Shown: piece by piece, positions 58,071 to 64,000 of the stretch
How positions within the stretch are numbered: position 1 is the first letter of the stretch
Layout: every line of letters starts with the position of its first letter
DNA from: Humulus lupulus
Taxonomy: Eukaryota; Streptophyta; Magnoliopsida; Rosales; Cannabaceae
Length of the DNA: 64,000 bases
Direction of reading: 5' to 3'
Assembly (NCBI RefSeq): GCF_963169125.1
Contig: NC_084796.1
Location: 92,302,888-92,366,887 of the forward strand
Made by a program: the position numbers and the translations under genes
Notes under the pieces: generated by a model
Databases searched by the model: none
What the model saw: only the letters and a program-made list of their open reading frames with translations
What the model was told of the DNA's origin: nothing

Positions 58071-60542
58071 TGTCGAAGTTGCTTATTCGTTTCAAGATCA
58101 CTTTCCTGGCCGAGTCACATATAGGAGTGGTAATCATTTGGATACCATTAAGAAGAGGTTTGTGAAGCTCGGGCTAATAGAAAGGGCTAAGGAATCCCCT
58201 TTCAAACAGTTCTTCTTGGCTTCAAAATTTAATTTCTTAGGAGTTTTGGTGCATCAGCTGATGTTGAGGAAAATAGCAAGTCAAAAAGAAGATGAGGTGC
58301 ATTTCTTTTTGGGCTCGAAGTCCTGTAGATTCGACATGGGAGAGTTTGCTCTGATGACGGTGTTGAATTTCAGTTCTGCAGCGTCACAAGAATAGTTGGA
58401 TGAGCGTCTAACCAATGACCACTTAATTAAGGAGTATTTTAATGATGCTGAAAAAGTAAAGCTCCTACAGTTGGAGAATGCTTTCAAAACTTGCATTGTT
58501 GTCGAAGATGTGTACAATATGGGTCTTTGTTTCTTGGTAGAGGGGGTTCTAAATACCCCAGAGGAAAAGTTGAATATATGGCGAGATATACTGAAGCTGG
58601 TTCAGGACATAGACTACTTCTTCATCTATCCATGGGGGAAGTTCTCTTAAAAGAAGCTTATCAATCCTTGTAAGAAAGACATGCATCGCCAGAAGGCTAA
58701 CTATGATAAGAAGAAGGATGTGAAGGTGCAACAAGAGTTGAAGTAAAGTTTTTATGGTTTTGCCCCTATGTTACAGTATTGGGCTTATGAGGCCATTTAG
58801 AAGCTTGCAATGAAGTTTGTTGTGAGCTCAGGAAATATGGTCCCGAGGATTCTTAGTTGGTCGCACCGGAAGAATAAAGATTTCACCAAGTCTGTCCTCT
58901 CACCAATGCTATCGAAGAGCACTGTAAGTTATATTTGATTGACGTTAAGTAGTATGTTTAGATATATGTTTATCTTTTATGATTATTTGACTTAAATCAA
59001 TGTTTTATGTTGTTTGTAGTTAATCGTCTTACCGTTCTTGAAGCCCCGACCATCAAAGGTCGAATATTACAACACCTTGACTCCAGGAGATGTTCCTCTA
59101 TATCTCGGGCTTGGCCAGGGTGTGAAGACAGGGTGTCACAGTCCAGCATGGTTTCTGACATGGAAGACACCCCGGTCGTGGCTCAATGATTGGGTAAGCT
59201 ATTTATTTAAAATGTAACAAATTCTGTCTTTTTTTTATATATATTTTTAGTTATGTTTTAACTAGCTCGATAATAGATCGATGGGTGTATTTAATTGGCT
59301 CGATATGAGCTCAATGAAGCTCAATGGGGGGACAAAATAGCTTTTGGGGTTAAGTTTTTGAACTGGCTTGATATAAGGGCTCGATGGGGGAATAAAATAG
59401 CTTTTGGGGTTAAGTTTTTTGATTGTCTCGATATGAGCTCGATAGGGGGCTCGATGGGGGAACAAAATAGCAGCTTTTGGGGTTAAGTTTTTGAACTGGC
59501 TTGATATCCGCTCAATAGGGGCCCGATGGGGAACAAAATAACTTTTGGGGTTAAATTTTTTAACTGGCTTAATAGGGGGCTTGATGGAACTCTATAGGGG
59601 GCTCGATATGTCGCTCGATACATGCTCAATATGGGCTCAATATAGGTTCTATTGTGAATTTGTTTTGAACTGGCTCAATATAAGCTCGATGAAGCTCAAT
59701 AATAGCTCGATAATAACTCGATAAGAGCTCGATGCAAGCTTTTCAAACTACATTTCAACCATTTATGATGTTTTCTGCTAATTTTTGTTGATTTAATGTA
59801 TTTTTCTTCTGTCTTCTCTTTGTAGCATATTGATCCGGCACAACACATGTTTCATAGGCGTCGCCAGTTAGAGTGTTGTTGTGATGAATGTCATGTTCTA
59901 ACAAGTGATACCTACCAAACATGATCACTACAAGAAAAGTTCTAACAAAGAAAAGTTCCTTTTGGATGATGACATCATTTCCATGGTGTGTGGCCTCCAG
60001 CAACAAATTATACCGTCTTGGTCAGGAGTTCAGGATGTATATTGGTGCCAGAACTATGAGCAATCTCATTGGTTTGCCAATGAGGCATCTATTTCTAGTT
60101 GGACATTCACCATATATGATTCAGACATCTCAGATATTAGTGACATAGCAATGGAGGAAATTATGAAGCCATGGTGCATATTGTTTCCTTCTCTGTTGCT
60201 GCAAAGTAAATTGCTCAAAGATAGCTTGATGTTGAAGATTCCTACGACTGGAAAGAGGCCACCTGAGTTCATATTGCGTCGCCTACAGTGACACGAGCTC
60301 ACTCAGTCCAAGATAAGGTAAATAACATCATCTTTATACTATATCATTTTCTAAGGAAATTTATAGTATTTTACATTTAATGTTTATATGTTTTTTACAG
60401 TGGAGATTGTGGTGTGTATGCTGTCAAGCTTATTGAGCATCTCATTTCCGGGCTTCCATTGAACACCATTTGCGATGAAAATATAGAGTTGTTCAGGAAC
60501 AAGTGGACGACAGACTTGTGGTATGATAATGTGCCACCTTAA
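58071..60542 (+). pseudogene. DUF1985-Ulp1 cysteine protease gene of the MULE
   Basis: Likely exons 58071-58923, 59020-59192, 59826-60317 and 60401-60542 with GT-AG introns; the last junction completes the codon before GDCGVYAVKLIEH. The first exon holds the DUF1985-type block SPFKQFFLASKFNFLG..LVHQLMLRK..DEVHFFLGSKSCRF and the YGFAPMLQYWAYEAI motif. The last two carry a C48 (Ulp1/SUMO-protease) fold: HWFANEASISSWTFTIYDSD for His and Asp, GDCG for Cys (codon 60407-60409). Stops at 58393, 58648, 58744, 58798 and 60289 and a shift near 59925 mean it is not functional. A protease acting on SUMO-like conjugates is inferred from the family. The upstream exon, if any, is not seen. Confidence 0.7.
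59290..59740 (+). repeat. Tandem 60-72-bp units with GCTCGAT, inside an intron
   Basis: At least four units of the type GGCTCGAT..., AACAAAATAGCTTTTGGGG, TTAAGTTTTT, followed by a tail of many GCTCGATA/GCTCAATA words. They fill most of the 633-base intron 59193-59825 of the Ulp1-type gene. Confidence 0.75.
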
Positions 60543-61089
60543 TTGGCTTCCATATGACACCATCAGATACTAGTATATTTTTTTTATTGGACATATTTTA
60601 TAAGAACGATTATGATAGGCTCTTCATTTTTTATGATGACTATATTTATACAAGTTCTTTACATGTTCTACTTGTGTTTTGAGTTTTTTGTGATAATTAT
60701 AGAACTATATAACTGGTGTAAAGGTATTATTGAGTTGTTATCGAGCTATATCGAGCATACATCGAGTTGTAATTGAGCAATATACATATTCGACTTTAAA
60801 TTCAATTTTAATAGGCTATTATTGGGCAACCATCGAGCTCATATCGAGCAGCCATCGAGCTATGAAAATAGTCAGGTTTAGAATCATTTTAACTAGCCTA
60901 TTATCAAGCATTCATCGAGCTCATATAGAGCAGCCATCAAGCTCATATCAAGCTATTATCGAGCATATCGATCTTATATCGATCTACACAGAATTTGGCA
61001 AAAAAAGAACTAAAATAACAAGGGAAACCAAGAAAAATTAATAATAAAAATGCGTCCAAATTGATATAAATAGTTTATTGTATAGCTTT
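60543..61089. other. Spacer between convergent MULE genes, ATCGAGC repeats
   Basis: No gene. From 60730 to 60980 it holds about a dozen spaced words ATCGAGC/ATCGAGTT, the reverse complement of the GCTCGAT words to the left. Confidence 0.6.
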
Positions 61090-63490
61090 TCATGAAGCCC
61101 TGTTGTGGTCAAGACCACCACATATACTACACTTATACTCTTTGCGCAAAACTTTTCCATTCGATGGATAATGTTTTTTCTTCGATCTTCCTAACTTTTT
61201 CTTCTTCGGCCGACCAACTGGTTGTTTCTCAACGGGTACCCCAACTTGCATATTCTTTATGTCCACGGGAACTATCCACTCGTCCTCGTTGCTAGTTGAG
61301 TAAATTTTTTGTTTATATGACTCCCTCCACATCTCGATAGTGTAGAATGGGGAACACAATATGTAAATGTTGACACCGCGATCGATGGCTGCAGCCACTG
61401 CATGAACACAAGGTATCCCTATAATCTGAAACATGCCATATGAGCATAATTTGGTCATAAAATTCACCTCACCATCACCATTTGGGTCTATCACATGAAA
61501 TTCGAGTTGTCCAAGAGCGTAGACTTTCAAGAACTTTGCTTTAGCTGCAATACCTGCCAAATCTTTCTCCATTAGTGGGGATAATTTGGATGTGCACTTC
61601 TCTACCTCACCACGACGCCCAGCAAACCATGATTGAAGTGTGAAACGAATGAATTCCACAAAAGTAGTGACTGGGAAGGTTCTCGCGTCTCTGGTTTTGT
61701 TGTTGAAGCTTTCGGTGTAGTTTCTTGTCATTATATTTGTATCGATTCCCAGGAAAGTAAGCACGAATCCACTTATCGAAGCCAATACCCTCAAGATGTT
61801 GACCTATGGCAGGATCCAGTTGCTTTATATTATCAAAATACCAGTGAAATATTTTCTTCTGAAATGCATATGCCGCATTCCACATCTCCGTGTGACAGTG
61901 ATCAGTCTCGAACTTAGCGATTACATTCATAATTATATGATGGTAGCATGCGCCATGGTAGGCATCAGGGAAGACGACCTCAAGAGCATGAAGAATACTA
62001 GCATGCCTGTCTGATACAAAAGCCAGATTATCAACAACTCCAATGGCTTCCTTCAATTTCATCATGAAATACTTCCAAGAATTGTGATTCTCACTATCCA
62101 CCAACGCAAATGCAATTGGATAAATGTGGCTATTCGCATTCAATGCAACAACACACACAACATGTGGACATCATACCTCGTCTTCAAGAAAGTGCCATCC
62201 ACACATATCACATGACGATATGATGTAAATCCCCTTCTACAAACTCCAAGTGAGAAGAAGCAATAAAGAAAGCGACCATCCTCTGTGACAAAATCGGTTA
62301 TTGTACTTGGATTCTTTTGCTGCAACATATGTAAGTAAGAAGGTAACTTGGAGTAGAATTCTTCAGGTGCCCCCCTGACATAACCGAGTGCCTTCACTCT
62401 GCATCTCCATGCCTACATATAAGTCATATCGATCCCAAAAGATTTCTTCATATCCTCATTTATGTTGTTTTCCATGTAGCTAGTGCCATCAGTAGCATAT
62501 TTGCTCTTGATAAGGTGCCCAACGACCCAAGGTGTTGCTTGACGGTGGTCTTTCTGCCGCACTTCTAGTGAGCACGTATGTACACTATTGTAAACAATGA
62601 TCTCAAATATGGAAGACCACGCTACTTTTTTCCCCTTAATGTCCAACCACAATCAGGATCCTTGCAGGTGATATACCACACATCAGTACCAAAATTCTTC
62701 ACCACAAACTCAAAATTATTCTTTATTACGAAGAAAGTCGCTTTGGTTTTCAAATCCATCTTGTTCTCAAAAGTCTTCCCAGGTGTATTTCTCCAAATGG
62801 TGCACCAGATGAGGAGGTCTGTGATCAACTAAAGGCCATAATATCTTCTTTCATAAACATGGGAGCACTCCATCGTCTATGATCTTTTGTTGAAAATATT
62901 GAAAATTTCCCTGTAATGTTATCTTTTGCTCCAACAAGACGACTGGAGCTGGTGCCAAGTGTTTGGCGTCCTTAACTTGGTAGGTTCGCCCGTGCAATAG
63001 GACGTACTGGCTGTTCTTGTACTTGTTCAACTTGCAAATCATCAAACATATTAATCGACACTTCTGCACTATATGCCTCTAAATCGTACCCCGACCCCTC
63101 ATTAAATTCAGCTACTGGATCGTTAATAAAATAGGGGTCGTACTCATAGAGGTTATCCCTCAAGTCACCAATAAGACCTCCAGTTGGGATATCAACACCA
63201 ACAGTACCCACAGGATATCCCATAAGATCTCTTTCTGGAACAAAAGTGCCCAACTCACTATGAACTTTAGTAACACTGGGACTGGGAGTGGAATATGGAT
63301 CTACAATGACAATCTTCTTAACAGGAGTGACACACAAGGAAATCCTTTCTTGCGATGTTATTCCTAAGAATGCACGGACACCAAGATCACTTTCAACATG
63401 AACGGGTGTAAATGGTTAGTCGGCGCATGTGTAAGGAACCTCCAATTTCAACCTATACATCTATTTATCATCACGAAGTTCCTTGTGCAA
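61090..63490 (-). pseudogene. mudrA: MULE transposase (mudrA type), frameshifted
   Basis: Cut-and-paste transposase of the Mutator superfamily. On the minus strand, from the right: an acidic N-terminus (about 63440-62970, with SDLGVRAFLGITS), a MuDR DNA-binding region (FVVKNFGTDVWYITCKDPDCGWTLR near 62690; RQATPWVVGHL near 62540), the DDE core with CVDGTFLK (about 62205), FVSDRHASI (about 62020) and TRNYTESFNN (about 61715), a SWIM-type zinc finger CSYGMFQIIGIPCVHA (about 61440, second Cys changed to Tyr) and a terminal knuckle CSICGGLDHNRAS whose last Cys is a TGA. Frame changes near 62630, 62160 and 61765 and a stop near 62412 disable it. Confidence 0.82.
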
Positions 63491-63689
63491 TATGTCAAGA
63501 AGTTGCAAGTATGTTACATCATTCTTCATCTGTATCACCACGCATTGAGCATCCTTGAAAATCCACATTCTCCCTTCTATTTCCCAAACACCATTGTAAG
63601 ATACAAAAACGTAAACAATGAAATCTGTGATGAAAAAAAAAGCAAGAAATTGTTAAAAAAAAATGTAATTTTTTTTCTTTAAGTTTTAA

Positions 63690-64000
63690 AAAGAAATCTA
63701 TCGAGCTGTAATCAAACCTATATCAAGCTTTATCGAGCCTCAATCGAACCCATATCGAGCAACATGTTTTTTCACCAAATATGACCCTAACCAAAAATTT
63801 CATCGAGCCCTTATAGAACACCCTCTATCGAGCCACAATCGAGATCTTAACAGAACCTATACCATCTACCTATTATCGAGCCCATATCGTGCTCCCATCG
63901 AGCACGTATCAAGAAACTACTAAACCAAATAGTCTATGGTCTAATCGAATCCCTATCAAGTTGCCATCGAGAAATAAATGTTATACCTATCGAGAAATCA
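63690..64000. repeat. ATCGAGC-rich block at the right edge
   Basis: More than ten spaced words of the type ATCGAGCC/TATCGAGC, in the orientation opposite to 57900-59740. Probably the right subterminal region of the MULE; it continues beyond the window. Confidence 0.6.

Larger units (their letters stand above)
57873..64000. mobile_element. MULE with Ulp1-type gene and mudrA-type transposase
   Basis: A + strand DUF1985/Ulp1 gene (58071-60542) converges on a minus-strand MuDR-type transposase (61090-about 63490). GCTCGAT-rich repeats lie on the left in + orientation (57900-57970, 59260-59740) and as ATCGAGC on the right (60740-60980, 63690-64000). Such a pair is known from plant MULEs that carry Ulp1-like genes (the Kaonashi group). 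I cannot see terminal inverted repeats or a 9-bp duplication; the right end is outside the window. Both genes contain stops or frameshifts. Confidence 0.7.

Noticed and set aside
59926..59940. CACTACAAGAAAA, identical to the terminal motif of many plant CACTA transposons
   Set aside because: It lies inside the coding exon of the Ulp1-type gene and reads as ordinary codons; no partner terminus or 3-bp duplication was seen.

Overview
The window is eukaryotic plant nuclear DNA, most likely from a eudicot. It is almost entirely a nest of transposable elements, and I see no intact host gene. The signs are plant Ty3/gypsy lineages (Tat-like, Athila-like and a Tekay/Del-like chromovirus), an initiator-tRNA-Met primer site, a MULE with a captured Ulp1-type gene, GT-AG introns, and AT-rich spacers. 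I cannot name the species.

Layout. 1-612: AT-rich flank. 613-12235: element E1, a complete but decayed Tat-like gypsy element on the + strand, with 606-bp LTRs, gag-PR-RT-dual RNase H-INT, and a spliced antisense gene before the 3' LTR. 12241-15259: unannotated AT-rich DNA with weak exon-like remnants on the minus strand, one of them WD40-like. 15260-16352: E5, a 3' LTR plus antisense-gene promoter of a relative of E1. 16353-17782: an isolated Athila-type LTR. 17783-25732: E4, a second Tat-like element that has lost RT and both LTRs. 25733-~43475: an Athila-type element with LTR, gag, PR and a downstream plant-transposon ORF but no RT, RNase H or INT. It is split by E3 (28731-40112), a decayed minus-strand Tekay-like chromovirus whose left LTR is itself split by a solo LTR (29243-31136, perfect TGGGG duplication). 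~43850-45261: another LTR-like block. 45262-46069 plus 57737-57872: an LTR split by E2 (46070-57731), a young minus-strand sibling of E1 with a perfect AAGAC duplication. 57873-64000: a MULE with a DUF1985/Ulp1 cysteine-protease gene (+) converging on a mudrA-type transposase (-), framed by GCTCGAT-rich repeats; it runs off the right edge.

How the parts work together. In the E1/E2 family gag-pol is read from the 5' LTR. A separate four-coding-exon gene is read towards it from its own TATA box just inside the 3' LTR, and the two transcription units converge on a spacer carrying a polypurine-like tract. The antisense product combines a Transposase_28-like domain, a basic region and a coiled coil. 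E1 and E2 are both disabled by stops and frameshifts, yet splice sites and reading phase of the antisense gene are kept in both. An in-frame UAG between protease and reverse transcriptase is shared by both copies.

The strongest candidates for something under-described are the spliced antisense gene, the shared UAG, the internal polypurine tract, the Athila derivative that has lost its polymerase but carries a plant-transposon ORF, and the two-gene MULE with oppositely oriented GCTCGAT clusters. All statements come from reading the sequence by eye; family names rest on recognised motifs, not on a database search.
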